64,000 nt of DNA, from positions 496,001 to 560,000 of the forward strand of contig NZ_RZTZ01000002.1 of assembly GCF_004005475.1 (NCBI RefSeq). Reading direction: 5' to 3'. Position numbers and translations under genes: made by a program. Shown here in pieces: positions 1-7,974 of this stretch. The stretch comes from Niallia taxi (GTDB lineage Bacteria > Bacillota > Bacilli > Bacillales > Cytobacillaceae). The notes beneath the pieces were generated by a model, which saw only the letters and a program-made list of their open reading frames with translations, made no database searches and was not told the DNA's origin. Position 1 is the first letter of the stretch; each line of letters starts with the position of its first letter.

Positions 1-46
1 ATACCAAGCATTGGGTATATGTACTATCTTTCCATCCCATAAAAAA

Positions 47-65
47 AACGGCTTTAATAGCCGTT
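47..65 (-). terminator. Terminator of the small hypothetical gene at 88-381
   Basis: A perfect 7-bp stem (AACGGCT / AGCCGTT, loop TTAAT) lies just past the stop of the minus-strand gene. Read on the minus strand it is followed by a run of eight T. This is a standard intrinsic terminator. Confidence 0.75.
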
Positions 66-87
66 AATTGCAGTAACCGTATTAATA

Positions 88-381
88 TCATTTACTTAAT
101 GCAGGTAAATATTTTTTATCCATTTTTACGGCAATAATTGCTAAGAACTTCTGTACAGTCATACTTTCCTCTGCTTTTGTGTACCAAGATAACTTGGAGC
201 CATAATCTTCCCCATCATAATTTACGCTGCGGGGCGTATAGCTTTTCAATTTAGATGTTTCGGTGTAATCAAAATCAATAATTAAAAACTTGCCGTCTTG
301 TGTTTCCATTTTAACAACATATCTAGGACGTACGTAGTCAGGCTTGTACTTTGTCCCTATAATTTTAGCTTTAGTTCTCAT
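88..381 (-). CDS. Small hypothetical protein, 97 aa
   Basis: I do not recognise this protein. It is basic, soluble and has no signal peptide, membrane segment or cysteine pair. The ATG at 381 is preceded at good spacing by AAAGGAGAT, which argues against the ATG nine codons upstream. The protein begins MRTKAKIIG and ends in a lysine-rich tail. The middle part (roughly residues 25-50) alternates hydrophobic and charged residues, as in a small beta-rich fold. It has its own terminator at 47-65 and no gene partner on its strand. A short phage- or plasmid-type accessory gene is possible, but nothing in the sequence shows a function. Confidence 0.6.
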   Translation of the reverse strand: MRTKAKIIGTKYKPDYVRPRYVVKMETQDGKFLIIDFDYTETSKLKSYTPRSVNYDGEDYGSKLSWYTKAEESMTVQKFLAIIAVKMDKKYLPALSK

Positions 382-408
382 AATGATCTCCTTTATCGGG
401 ATTAACAC

Positions 409-668
409 CTACCACAAGTAATAGTAGAGAAACAAGAAATTTACTAAAATTATTTAAAGTGCTTATGGACAAGCATACCACAGTAAATTAAATAAGTATA
501 TGTAAGGCGAACAATGGCTCTTGTTAGTAAAGCAATTATAACTATACATATAGTAGATCTTTGTCCCATTCATAAATAGAATGTTTAAAATGGATAGGAC
601 AAGCTCTTAAAGTCACTTTCCGTTTTTTATGCGATTTTAAGCATTTACGCTTCCTAAAATAAGATCGA
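409..668. other. Gene-free stretch with a possible short transcript
   Basis: No convincing coding region is seen on either strand. On the plus strand a promoter-like pair, TTGTTA at 521-526 and TATACA at 543-548 (16-bp spacer), is followed by an imperfect stem (TTGTCC at 561-566 with GGACAA at 597-602). The intrinsic terminator at 671-706 closes the unit. No plus-strand gene precedes that terminator, so a small RNA of about 150 nt is possible but unproven. Confidence 0.3.
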
Positions 669-670
669 GA

Positions 671-706
671 AACCTCTTTGCTTTCATTAGCAAGGAGGTT
701 TTTATT
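671..706 (+). terminator. Intrinsic terminator without an obvious upstream gene
   Basis: A 12-bp stem (AACCTCTTTGCT with AGCAAGGAGGTT, one G-U pair, loop TTCATT) is followed by TTTTTATTTT on the plus strand. The nearest upstream gene lies on the other strand, so the transcript it ends is unknown. Confidence 0.65.
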
Positions 707-758
707 TTGACAAAACAACGTAATATTCAGCCGGAAAATACTTATGTAAGTAAAAAAA

Positions 759-790
759 GTAAAAAAAGAGACCGTTGTTTGAAACGGTCT
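759..790 (-). terminator. Terminator of the HxlR regulator gene
   Basis: A perfect 8-bp stem (AGACCGTT / AACGGTCT, 769-776 and 783-790) sits 16 bp past the stop of the minus-strand regulator gene. On that strand it is followed by a long T-rich run. Confidence 0.75.
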
Positions 791-806
791 TTCAAGCTGG
801 ACAGAA

Positions 807-1127
807 TCACATCCATTTTTTTGCCCATAATTCTACTACATCCAATGCTTTGCCTAGTTCATGGCCTTTTTTTGTTAAGGAATATTCGGTGCGTATCGGT
901 CTTTCTGTAATAACATTGCGAATGACGATGCCGTGATGCTCTAGGTCCTTAATTCGTTCATTAAGCATACGTTTGCTGAGATCTGGAATAAAGCTGTGAA
1001 TTTCGCTGAATCGCTTCGGCTCATCCATCAGTGCATGGATAATAAGGCCAGTCCATTTCTTGCTGATGAATTGGTACAGCTTCTCCACCTTTTCGCTTAA
1101 ATTGCGCGGAGTCTTTTCTTCGCTCAT
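807..1127 (-). CDS. HxlR-family winged-helix transcriptional regulator
   Basis: A 106-aa DNA-binding protein of the HxlR family. These are small dimeric regulators that often respond to electrophiles, aldehydes or redox stress. The family pattern is visible throughout: KWTGLIIHALMDEPKRFSE in the first helices, then LSKRMLNERIKDLEHHGIVIR as the recognition helix and wing, and YSLTKKGHEL in the C-terminal wing. There is no conserved cysteine of the HypR/YodB type. The start at 1127 is chosen because GAGG lies nine bases upstream; two earlier ATGs have no such site. The gene stands alone, so its target is unknown. A palindrome just upstream (1150-1164) could be an autoregulatory site. Confidence 0.85.
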   Translation of the reverse strand: MSEEKTPRNLSEKVEKLYQFISKKWTGLIIHALMDEPKRFSEIHSFIPDLSKRMLNERIKDLEHHGIVIRNVITERPIRTEYSLTKKGHELGKALDVVELWAKKWM

Positions 1128-1149
1128 TTCATTCATCCTCATTTTTTTA

Positions 1150-1164
1150 GTTATTAATGATAAC
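1150..1164. promoter_or_regulatory. Palindrome upstream of the HxlR gene, possible operator
   Basis: GTTATTAATGATAAC is a 15-bp near-palindrome (GTTAT and ATAAC arms) 23 bp upstream of the regulator start. Its position fits an autoregulatory operator, but no second site is clear. Confidence 0.3.
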
Positions 1165-1367
1165 CAATATATTATAAATAACATAGTTAAATAATTAAAA
1201 AAATCACCCTTACTTACATAATATCATATAAAGCGGTTTCATTAAATTGGTTTGTGACAATTCTGTGGCAGAGACCGTTGACGAAGAAAAAATAGGGGAG
1301 TAATATCTGTAACGTAAATTAACCAGTTAACTTTAAGTAACCAAGTTGAAGGAAGAAGGAATAGAAG

Positions 1368-3065
1368 ATGAGCAAAGTTATTTTCTTAGAAAAAGACGGT
1401 TCCATTCATACAGCATTAAAAGGTAAAGATGTTTTAGCAAATCCATTGCTGAACAAAGGAGTTGCCTTTACAGAAAAAGAAAGAGAGGAGCTTGCCTTAA
1501 ACGGTATCTTGCCTCCGGCTGTGTTGACTCTTGAAGAGCAAGTGCAAAGAGCGTATGAGCAATTCACATCAAAGTCGACTAATTTAGAGAAAAACAATTC
1601 ATTAAATGATTTGTTTAATCGTAATGTCGTTTTATATTACAGACTTTTGACAGATCATTTAAGTGAAATGCTGCCAATCGTTTACACACCAACTGTTGGT
1701 CAATCTATCCAAGAATACAGCCATGAATACCATCGTCCAGGTGGAGTTTACCTATCTATTAATGATTTAGACGGTATTGAGCAAGCTCTTGCAAATACAG
1801 GTGCTTCATCAGACGATATCGATTTAATCGTAGCAACTGACTCTGAGAGCATTTTAGGTATTGGTGACTGGGGTGTTGGCGGTATCAATATTGCAATCGG
1901 AAAATTAGCTGTTTATACGGCTGCAGCTGGTATCCATCCTAAACGTGTATTACCAGTAGTGCTTGATGCAGGTACAAATAATGAAAAACTAATTAACGAC
2001 CCATTATATATCGGTAACCGTCATGAAAGAATTCGCGGTGAAAAATATAATCAATTCATTGATGCATATATCGAAAAATCCCTTGAAATGTTCCCGAATG
2101 CATTGCTGCACTGGGAGGATTTCGGTAATGTAAATGCGCGTCATATTATTGAAAAATATAAAGATAAAGTTTTAACATTCAATGATGATATTCAAGGTAC
2201 AGGTGCTGTTACTTTGGCAGGTATACTTTCTGGTCTCAAAATCAAAAATGAATCATTGAAGGACCAACGCATATTAGTATTTGGACCAGGAGCTGCAGGT
2301 ATTGGAAACGCAGACCAAATGAAAGATACGATGGTTCTTGAAGGTTTGACAGAGGAAGAAGCCTGTGCAAGATTCTGGGCTGTAGATCACAGAGGACTTT
2401 TAACAGATGGAATGGATGGAATTTTAAGCTTCCAAAAACCATATGTACGCACTGAAGCTGAAGTTGCTGACTGGGAAAGAGAAAATGGCATCATTACATT
2501 GATGGAAACAGTTAAACATGTGAAGCCAACTATTTTAATTGGTACTTCAGGTGTTGCTGGTGCATTCACAGAAGCAATTGTGAAAGAAATGGCTAAACAT
2601 GTGGAGCGTCCAATTATTATGCCAATGTCCAATCCAACTCATCTTGCAGAAGCAGTTCCTGCAGATTTGATTGAATGGACAGACGGTAAAGCGCTAATCG
2701 CAACTGGAAGCCCATTTGAACCTGTTGAATATAAAGGTATAAGCTACGAAATTGGTCAATCCAATAATGCTTTCGTATTCCCAGGTCTTGGTCTTGGTTC
2801 TATTGTAGTTAAATCAAAATTAATCACAGACAGCATGTTTATTGCTTCTGCTGATGCAGTTGCGAAGCTTTGCGATACAAATAAAGAAGGAGCTTCCTTG
2901 CTTCCAAGCATTTCTCAGCTTCGTGAAGTGTCCTATGAAGTAGCGGTTGCTGTTGCTAAAGCAGCGATTGCAGACGGTGTCGCACAAAACGTACCTGCAA
3001 ATGTAGAGGAAGCAGTGAAGGATGCTATGTGGTATCCAGTATATAAAGATATCGAAGTACTATAA
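1368..3065 (+). CDS. maeA: NAD-dependent malic enzyme
   Basis: A 565-aa malic enzyme that decarboxylates malate to pyruvate with reduction of NAD. The length matches the long bacillar MaeA/MalS class, not the short YtsJ type. The catalytic tyrosine lies in VYTPTVG (about residue 106), the active-site lysine in IGKL (about 179), metal-binding acids in WEDF and NDD (about 250 and 274), and the Rossmann motif in GPGAAGIG (306-313). The ATG follows a purine-rich GGAAGAAGG site. The permease gene downstream matches the B. subtilis maeA-ywkB pair, so import and oxidation of malate are probably linked. A malolactic enzyme is related, but the YTPTVG-EYSH segment favours malic enzyme. No MalR-type site was identified. 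Confidence 0.93.
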   Translation: MSKVIFLEKDGSIHTALKGKDVLANPLLNKGVAFTEKEREELALNGILPPAVLTLEEQVQRAYEQFTSKSTNLEKNNSLNDLFNRNVVLYYRLLTDHLSEMLPIVYTPTVGQSIQEYSHEYHRPGGVYLSINDLDGIEQALANTGASSDDIDLIVATDSESILGIGDWGVGGINIAIGKLAVYTAAAGIHPKRVLPVVLDAGTNNEKLINDPLYIGNRHERIRGEKYNQFIDAYIEKSLEMFPNALLHWEDFGNVNARHIIEKYKDKVLTFNDDIQGTGAVTLAGILSGLKIKNESLKDQRILVFGPGAAGIGNADQMKDTMVLEGLTEEEACARFWAVDHRGLLTDGMDGILSFQKPYVRTEAEVADWERENGIITLMETVKHVKPTILIGTSGVAGAFTEAIVKEMAKHVERPIIMPMSNPTHLAEAVPADLIEWTDGKALIATGSPFEPVEYKGISYEIGQSNNAFVFPGLGLGSIVVKSKLITDSMFIASADAVAKLCDTNKEGASLLPSISQLREVSYEVAVAVAKAAIADGVAQNVPANVEEAVKDAMWYPVYKDIEVL

Positions 3066-3082
3066 GGATAAAGTTTTCAAGA

Positions 3083-3142
3083 AATAAGGCTTTAAAAAGG
3101 CGGCTTTTAATCATAGATAATGGATTAAAAGTCGGGCTTATT
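3083..3142 (+). terminator. Nested inverted repeat between maeA and ywkB
   Basis: An inner perfect 9-bp stem (CTTTTAATC 3104-3112 with GATTAAAAG 3123-3131) is enclosed by outer arms AATAAG (3083-3088) and CTTATT (3137-3142), followed by a weak T-rich stretch. It may act as an attenuator that lowers ywkB expression relative to maeA. Confidence 0.4.
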
Positions 3143-3259
3143 GCCTTTTAGAGCAGTCTCACTTATTTTTTGAAGGAATAAAAACCTACTTAACTAATAG
3201 GTAAAGTAATAGTTTAATGAGCGTATTATAAACACGCTATAATTTGGGGGATTTGAATT

Positions 3260-4216
3260 ATGGGTATAGGTCAAATATTTATTATATTAATACCAATTTT
3301 CTTTGTCATTATTTTAGGATACTTGGCAGGATATTTTAAGAAGTTTGATGCAGCATCATCTAAAGGTCTGAACACACTTGTTACTAAGTTTGCGTTGCCT
3401 GCACATTTATTTGTTGGAATTACAACAACTTCCAAACAAACTTTAATTGATAAATGGCCGTTCTTTGTAACGATGTTCATTGGAATTATCGGCTTCTATG
3501 TTGTTCTTTTACTGATTTCACGTTTTGTATTTAAAACATCTACAACTCCTGCATCTATGTTTTCGTTAAATTCTACGCAGCCATCATTTGCATTTATGGG
3601 TATCCCTGTACTAGGAAGCATCTTTGGTGCAGATGCAGTTGCAATTCCTATTGCGATTACTGGTGTAGTAGTTAATGCGCTTCTTGATCCTTTGGCTAGT
3701 ATTATCGGTACAATTGGCCAGTCAAGTGCCAATGCGAAGGAAAAGGGACAAAGCTTATGGAAAGTAACGATTTCTTCTATCCTGCATGGATTGTCTGAAC
3801 CACTTGCATGTGTACCGTTGCTTGGTGTCGTTTTAATTCTTTGCGGTTTCCATTCTCCAGACATATTGGCAGACAGCTTAGACGAAATTGGTTCCATCAC
3901 TTCAGGTGCTGCTTTGTTTGCAATTGGTGTAACAATCGGTATCCGTAATATTAAGTTTAGTAAAATTGCCATCGGTATTGCTTTCATTAAAGCGATCATT
4001 CATCCACTAGCGATGGTTCTGATTGCTCTTATGATGGGATTATCTAAAACAGATATGACAAATGCAATCCTATTGGTTGCTTTCCCAGGATCAGCAGTTG
4101 CTGCCATGATTGCAACTAGATTTGAGACATTGGAAGCTGAAACAGCATCCTCCTTTGTCCTGAGTGCTATCCTGTCCTTAATTACACTACCAATCTTCTT
4201 GTCTTTATTAATGTAA
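3260..4216 (+). CDS. ywkB: AEC-family permease (YwkB-like, probable malate transporter)
   Basis: A 318-aa integral membrane protein of the auxin efflux carrier (AEC) family. About ten hydrophobic segments are seen, with the typical break near residue 165 where a charged cytoplasmic loop ([12 protein letters not shown]) separates the two halves. The length agrees with B. subtilis YwkB (319 aa), which also follows maeA. Family members transport malate, malonate or other dicarboxylates, so malate is the likely substrate by context; this is inference. The start follows a strong GGGGGA site. Its terminator is supplied by the dispersed repeat that begins 48 bp downstream. Confidence 0.88.
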   Translation: MGIGQIFIILIPIFFVIILGYLAGYFKKFDAASSKGLNTLVTKFALPAHLFVGITTTSKQTLIDKWPFFVTMFIGIIGFYVVLLLISRFVFKTSTTPASMFSLNSTQPSFAFMGIPVLGSIFGADAVAIPIAITGVVVNALLDPLASIIGTIGQSSANAKEKGQSLWKVTISSILHGLSEPLACVPLLGVVLILCGFHSPDILADSLDEIGSITSGAALFAIGVTIGIRNIKFSKIAIGIAFIKAIIHPLAMVLIALMMGLSKTDMTNAILLVAFPGSAVAAMIATRFETLEAETASSFVLSAILSLITLPIFLSLLM

Positions 4217-4264
4217 CGATAAACAAAAGTGGCAGGGACATTAGTGTAAAAGCTCTAAGTCGAA

Positions 4265-4615
4265 GAGGCTAGGACATAAGTAAGTGAACCAGCGTAAAGA
4301 CCGAACTACTTAATCAACTATTGATTAAATAGTTCGGTTTTTTGTTTCTAGTTTAAATACAAAAAATTAGAAATTTTAGTGGAATGGAGCGGAGGCCACT
4401 CGACTCCTGCGGGAAATAGAGGAAAGGCTTAGACCCCGCAGGCGAAGACGAGGAGGCTAAGCTTCCTCCCCGCGGAAAGCGAGTGGGTGCAGCGCAATGA
4501 AACGAACTAACTTTAACTCAAAATTCTATTTAGACACAACCTTCATTTTTTAAATTTAGTTGTAATTTCAATTATTCGTGTTTAGAAAGCTTATCTTTTG
4601 TTTTGTCCCAGCCTC
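4265..4615 (+). repeat. Dispersed MITE-like repeat, copy A
   Basis: A 351-bp element bounded by inverted ends: GAGGCTAGGACATAA at the left and the complement of GAGGCTGGGACAAAA at the right. It contains a terminator hairpin near the left end, a GC-rich core with CCTGCGGG/CCCGCAGG and GGAGG/CCTCC stems, and an AT-rich right arm. Three relatives occur in this window (4663-4886 partial, 40789-41107 inverted, 54569-54856). No transposase and no clear target duplication are seen, so it is non-autonomous or a structured intergenic repeat. Confidence 0.85.
4301..4343 (+). terminator. Terminator of ywkB carried by repeat copy A
   Basis: A 15-bp stem with one mismatch (4301-4315 with 4323-4337) is followed by TTTTTT. 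It lies 85 bp past the ywkB stop in sense orientation. Confidence 0.75.
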
Positions 4616-4662
4616 TTTTTTATTTACTATGCTTTGTTTAAACCAATAATAGAACAACCTTA

Positions 4663-4886
4663 CTGAAAGGGAGCGGAGGCCACTCGACTCCAGTGGGGGA
4701 AATAGAGACGATTTAGACCGCGCACGCCCTCGAGGAGGCTCTCCCTGCGGACTCCTCGAGGACGTGCGCGCTATGAACCGAACATAGTTTCAAGGGTTAT
4801 ATTATTTATAAACAAACGGTCCTATATTTATTAGATGAAATTATTATTCGTATTGAGATAGGTGAATTTTATTTTATCTTAGCCTC
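4663..4886 (+). repeat. Dispersed repeat, copy B (diverged, lacks the terminator end)
   Basis: The GC-rich core GGAGCGGAGGCCACTCGACT and a decayed right end (ATCTTAGCCTC) are shared with copy A, but the left hairpin end is missing. In place of the usual core it holds a very strong hairpin: arms 4719-4737 and 4752-4770 pair over 18 of 19 bases around a 14-nt loop. Confidence 0.65.
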
Positions 4887-5103
4887 TTGTTATCGATTTT
4901 TTATAGCTAATTTGATTAAAAATGTAAATTTTTTTAAGCTTTTTGTAAACTTTGGTGGAAAAGTTTGCTTTCGGATGTTTAACCTGTTACTATAAAGGAG
5001 ACTTATTTTTGTTCGAAGTATATAGTTAGGAAAACATTCTTTATTATTATGTAGAGCAAGGATAGTAATACATAGTGTGTGAAACACTTAGGAGGAAACA
5101 AAA
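4887..5103 (+). promoter_or_regulatory. Untranslated leader region of the cold-shock gene
   Basis: This AT-rich stretch of 217 bp has no coding potential. Cold-shock genes usually have long structured leaders that refold at low temperature, and this region is the right place and size. It ends in a strong ribosome binding site, AGGAGG at 5090-5095. The transcript start cannot be set from sequence. Confidence 0.4.
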
Positions 5104-5304
5104 ATGGCTACAGGTAAAGTAAAATGGTTCAACGCTGAAAAAGGATTTGGTTTCATCGAAACTTCAGAAGGACAAGATGTATTCGTACATTTCAGTGCAA
5201 TTCAATCTGAAGGTTTCAAAACTTTGGATGAAGGACAAGAAGTTTCTTTTGACATAGAAGAAGGACAACGTGGCCCACAAGCTGCTAACGTTACTAAAGC
5301 TTAA
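5104..5304 (+). CDS. Cold-shock protein (Csp family)
   Basis: A 66-aa single cold-shock domain, the usual length for Bacillus CspB/C/D. Both nucleic-acid-binding motifs are present: RNP1 KGFGFI (residues 13-18) and RNP2 VFVHF (26-30), with the aromatic face W8, F15, F17, F27, H29, F30. It binds single-stranded RNA and DNA and acts as an RNA chaperone in the cytoplasm. The gene stands alone between a long leader and a strong terminator, typical for csp genes. Which paralogue (cspB, cspC or cspD) it is cannot be told here. Confidence 0.95.
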   Translation: MATGKVKWFNAEKGFGFIETSEGQDVFVHFSAIQSEGFKTLDEGQEVSFDIEEGQRGPQAANVTKA

Positions 5305-5317
5305 TTAACTTCAACAA

Positions 5318-5350
5318 AAAAAGACTCTAACTTCTGTTAGAGTCTTTTTT
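5318..5350 (+). terminator. Terminator of the cold-shock gene
   Basis: An uninterrupted stem AGACTCTAAC / GTTAGAGTCT with a 4-nt loop is flanked by A and T runs. It lies directly after the cold-shock gene. Confidence 0.9.
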
Positions 5351-5395
5351 ACTACAATTTGAGTCTATATTATTCTAGTTTAGGAGTGTGTACCC

Positions 5396-6115
5396 ATGAC
5401 ATTGATATTCGCCCATAGAGGTTATTCTGCGCGTTTTCCTGAAAATACAATGAGAGCGTTTATAGAGGCAGAAGGGACTTTAGCAAACGGGATAGAATTG
5501 GATGTTCAACTGACAAAGGACGGCGAGATAGTCGTTATTCATGATGAAACAGTGGATCGTACGACAAATGGAACTGGATATGTAGTAGACTATAATTATT
5601 CTGATTTAAGAAAATTACAAGCTTCCTATAAATTCACAGAAAGTAATGTGCAAATACCCTCATTAAAAGAGGTGTTTGAATGGATGCAAAGCAACAACTT
5701 ATTATGCAATATTGAATTTAAAAATAATAATGTCCCTTATGAAGGGCTGGAAGAGAAAACAATCGCACTTATAAGAGAATTTGGGTTAAGTGACAGAATT
5801 ATTTTTTCATCCTTTAATCACTATAGTATGGTTCACAGCTACCGGATTGCGCCTGACATAGAGACAGCGGTACTTATGTCTGATAGGATATATCAGCCGT
5901 GGATTTACGCTGGGGCCATTAAAGCAAAAGGAATTCATCCTAATTATAAAAGGATTACTCTTTCTATGGTGAAGCAGGCTGAAGCAAATGGCATCCATGT
6001 TAGACCATATACAGTGAACGATCCTAAAAAGATGAAAGAATTCATTCAAGCAGGCATTTCAGCAATCATTACAGATGAACCGGTAGAAGCCAGGAATATA
6101 CTCGAAGCCCGCTAA
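5396..6115 (+). CDS. Glycerophosphodiester phosphodiesterase
   Basis: A 239-aa enzyme of the GDPD family that hydrolyses glycerophosphodiesters to glycerol 3-phosphate and an alcohol. Family signatures are clear: AHRG at residues 6-9, PENT at 15-18, the metal site ELD at 34-36 and the catalytic HD at 49-50. The C-terminal half keeps the VRPYTVND and ITDEP segments. There is no signal peptide, so the enzyme is cytoplasmic, like UgpQ/YqiK and unlike secreted GlpQ. It is a single-gene unit ended by the hairpin at 6125. In B. subtilis yqiK lies in the same chromosomal neighbourhood, which supports orthology. Confidence 0.93.
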   Translation: MTLIFAHRGYSARFPENTMRAFIEAEGTLANGIELDVQLTKDGEIVVIHDETVDRTTNGTGYVVDYNYSDLRKLQASYKFTESNVQIPSLKEVFEWMQSNNLLCNIEFKNNNVPYEGLEEKTIALIREFGLSDRIIFSSFNHYSMVHSYRIAPDIETAVLMSDRIYQPWIYAGAIKAKGIHPNYKRITLSMVKQAEANGIHVRPYTVNDPKKMKEFIQAGISAIITDEPVEARNILEAR

Positions 6116-6124
6116 TAGAAGTGC

Positions 6125-6154
6125 GAACCTGTAAAAAGTTGCAGGTTCTTTTTA
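6125..6154 (+). terminator. Terminator of the glycerophosphodiesterase gene
   Basis: Perfect stem GAACCTG / CAGGTTC with a 10-nt loop, followed by TTTTTATTTTT. Confidence 0.8.
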
Positions 6155-6217
6155 TTTTTATTAATGTAAGCGTTCTATAAGGAGTAGTTGTCTGAATAAA
6201 TAAATATTAAGAAAAAA

Positions 6218-6247
6218 TTTGCATGGATTTGCAAAAGTGTTTATAGT
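6218..6247 (+). promoter_or_regulatory. Candidate sigma-A promoter of the bkd operon with an overlapping inverted repeat
   Basis: TTTGCA (6218-6223) and TATAGT (6242-6247) are separated by 18 bp and resemble a sigma-A promoter. The -35 element is part of an 18-bp inverted repeat, TTTGCATGGATTTGCAAA (6218-6235). No sigma-54 element with correct spacing was found here or before buk. Confidence 0.5.
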
Positions 6248-6286
6248 ATAGATATGAAATAAATTGCACGGTAGAAAATATGATGA

Positions 6287-6307
6287 TGCAAAAAGTGAGG
6301 TTTTGCA
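6287..6307 (+). promoter_or_regulatory. Inverted repeat enclosing the ribosome binding site of the bkd regulator
   Basis: TGCAAAA (6287-6293) and TTTTGCA (6301-6307) form a perfect 7-bp stem. The 7-nt loop AGTGAGG is the ribosome binding site, and the right arm touches the ATG at 6308. The half-site matches the repeat at 6218-6235. It could be a protein operator or an RNA hairpin limiting translation. Confidence 0.5.
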
Positions 6308-7945
6308 ATGGATCTGTCTTATCAATCAATAGAGCAATCCATCTTTCAGGAATTAAAAGAAGCTGTCATCCTGATTGATAAACACGGAAAAATCGTTTGC
6401 TATAACCAACAGGCTAAAGTTGTTGCCCAAAGTCAGCACAACCGGGAATTATCTATGCATGCACATATACTTGACGTATTTCCAAAAAGTGAACTGATGA
6501 GAGTTCTGCAAACAAAAAAGGCGGAAATAAGAAAATTGTTTCGTCTAAATGACAAGCTGTCTGTTCACGTATCTCGTTTTCCACTTTTAGATAATGCTGG
6601 GGAACTGCTCGGAGCAGCCGCTATCATTCAACAGGACGGAGCTTCTGCAGAAACCAACTGGCAGATCGATGAATACATACAAGAAGGAATGCAGACAGTT
6701 TTGCAAAATACATCACAGGCTTTTGTGATTTTGAATGAGCACGGATTTACTATTTTGCAAAATCCTGCACACGAGAAATTTTTGCTCACGCTGCAAAAAG
6801 ACAGTGCAGCAGAAGCTGTTTGGAAACAGAAGCTAGAAGAGGTGTGTAAGAAGACACTTCAAACAAGACGAATGGTCGAAGAGAAAATTAGGGGCGAATC
6901 AATAGAAGGCAGCGTTAAATGTCTTCCTAACTTGATAGATGGTGTGCTAAAGGGCTGTATACTGTTCATTGACCACAATTTGGAGCAAGCGGAGCTAAGG
7001 AAAAAACTAGAGCAATCAAGAAGAATCATTCGCGCACTGGAAACGCAAAGCCGATTCAAGGATTTTACGATAAACTCTGCGAGAATGAAAATGGCGGTCC
7101 AGCAAGGGAAAATTGCTGCAGATATGGATTATCCCGTTTTTTTGAGAGGGGCTGCAGGAACTGGCAAGAAGATGCTTGCAAATGCCATTCATAATGACGG
7201 AAAAAGAAAATATCAAGCATTTACTGTTGTTGATTGTTTGAAGGATGAGGAAAAGCTTGCAGACTATTTGGGCAGGATGAGTAGTAAGGATATTTCCATT
7301 CATCCGCAAGGAACCGTATATTTTAAAAATATTACAGCACTACCCTTGACCCAACAAATGCAGCTGCATCAAATTGTGCTTAACAGTCAGGAAAATGCCG
7401 CTGTCTACCGTTTGATTGTTTCCTCTGATGTAAATGTAGAAACAGCTATGATAGAAGGTGCCTTCCAGAAAGAGCTTTATTATGACCTGTTGCAAACAAG
7501 CATCCATATACCAGCATTAAAAGAAAGAAAAGAAGACATCGCTCCACTTGTGGAAGAGTGGATTCAGATTGGCAATGAGGAATATGGAAGCTGTATAACG
7601 TCCATTGACCCAGCGGCAATGGAAGTGCTGCAAAATTTTCCTTACAATAATAATTTCAAAGAATTGCGGGCAAGTTTAGAGCATTCACTTGCAAAATTAG
7701 ATAGAGGGACCACTACATTAAGTGTTAGTCATCTTGCTTTTTTTGCAAATGCTACGAACAACCAAGAAGAAAGTAATCCTGAAACTGGAGATAAGCCTCT
7801 TTCTGAGCTGGTTGAAGAATATGAAAAGGTCATTATAAAAAAGACAATGGCGGCGCTTGATGGTAATAAGACACTCACTGCAAAAAAATTAGGCTTATCT
7901 GTACGGAATTTATATTATAAATTGGAAAAATATCAATTGAACTAG
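6308..7945 (+). CDS. bkdR: BkdR-like regulator with PAS domains and a degenerate AAA+ domain
   Basis: A 545-aa regulator at the head of the bkd operon, where B. subtilis has the sigma-54 activator BkdR. It has a PAS-like domain (about 12-110), a second one (about 128-225), an AAA+ domain (about 255-470) and a Fis-type helix-turn-helix at the end (about 505-545, with KKLGLSVRNLYYKLEKY). Walker A survives as GAAGTGKK (281-288). The GAFTGA loop that contacts sigma-54 is missing, the segment between Walker A and B is shortened, and the Walker B site reads GTVYFKN, without the usual D and E. The FREDLYYRL arginine-finger motif reads FQKELYYDL. It probably regulates by DNA and ligand binding without opening sigma-54 promoters. 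Confidence 0.85.
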   Translation: MDLSYQSIEQSIFQELKEAVILIDKHGKIVCYNQQAKVVAQSQHNRELSMHAHILDVFPKSELMRVLQTKKAEIRKLFRLNDKLSVHVSRFPLLDNAGELLGAAAIIQQDGASAETNWQIDEYIQEGMQTVLQNTSQAFVILNEHGFTILQNPAHEKFLLTLQKDSAAEAVWKQKLEEVCKKTLQTRRMVEEKIRGESIEGSVKCLPNLIDGVLKGCILFIDHNLEQAELRKKLEQSRRIIRALETQSRFKDFTINSARMKMAVQQGKIAADMDYPVFLRGAAGTGKKMLANAIHNDGKRKYQAFTVVDCLKDEEKLADYLGRMSSKDISIHPQGTVYFKNITALPLTQQMQLHQIVLNSQENAAVYRLIVSSDVNVETAMIEGAFQKELYYDLLQTSIHIPALKERKEDIAPLVEEWIQIGNEEYGSCITSIDPAAMEVLQNFPYNNNFKELRASLEHSLAKLDRGTTTLSVSHLAFFANATNNQEESNPETGDKPLSELVEEYEKVIIKKTMAALDGNKTLTAKKLGLSVRNLYYKLEKYQLN

Positions 7946-7974
7946 CTGCTTATAAAAAGGGAGGATTGTCAAAG

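Noticed and set aside
707-910. Plus-strand 67-codon frame over the HxlR terminator
   Set aside because: It runs through two hairpins and antisense to the HxlR gene; no ribosome binding site.
3496-3999. Minus-strand frame inside ywkB
   Set aside because: Low-complexity antisense of a membrane protein gene; no independent signals.
6211-6240. Sigma-54 promoter upstream of the bkd regulator (TTGCAT then TTGCA)
   Set aside because: The -24 GG is not present and the distance between the two elements is one base short; sigma-54 promoters do not tolerate this.
6700-6765. Two TTTTGCAAAA palindromes inside the bkd regulator gene as operators
   Set aside because: Both encode the protein sequence LQN in the same frame, so codon use explains them.
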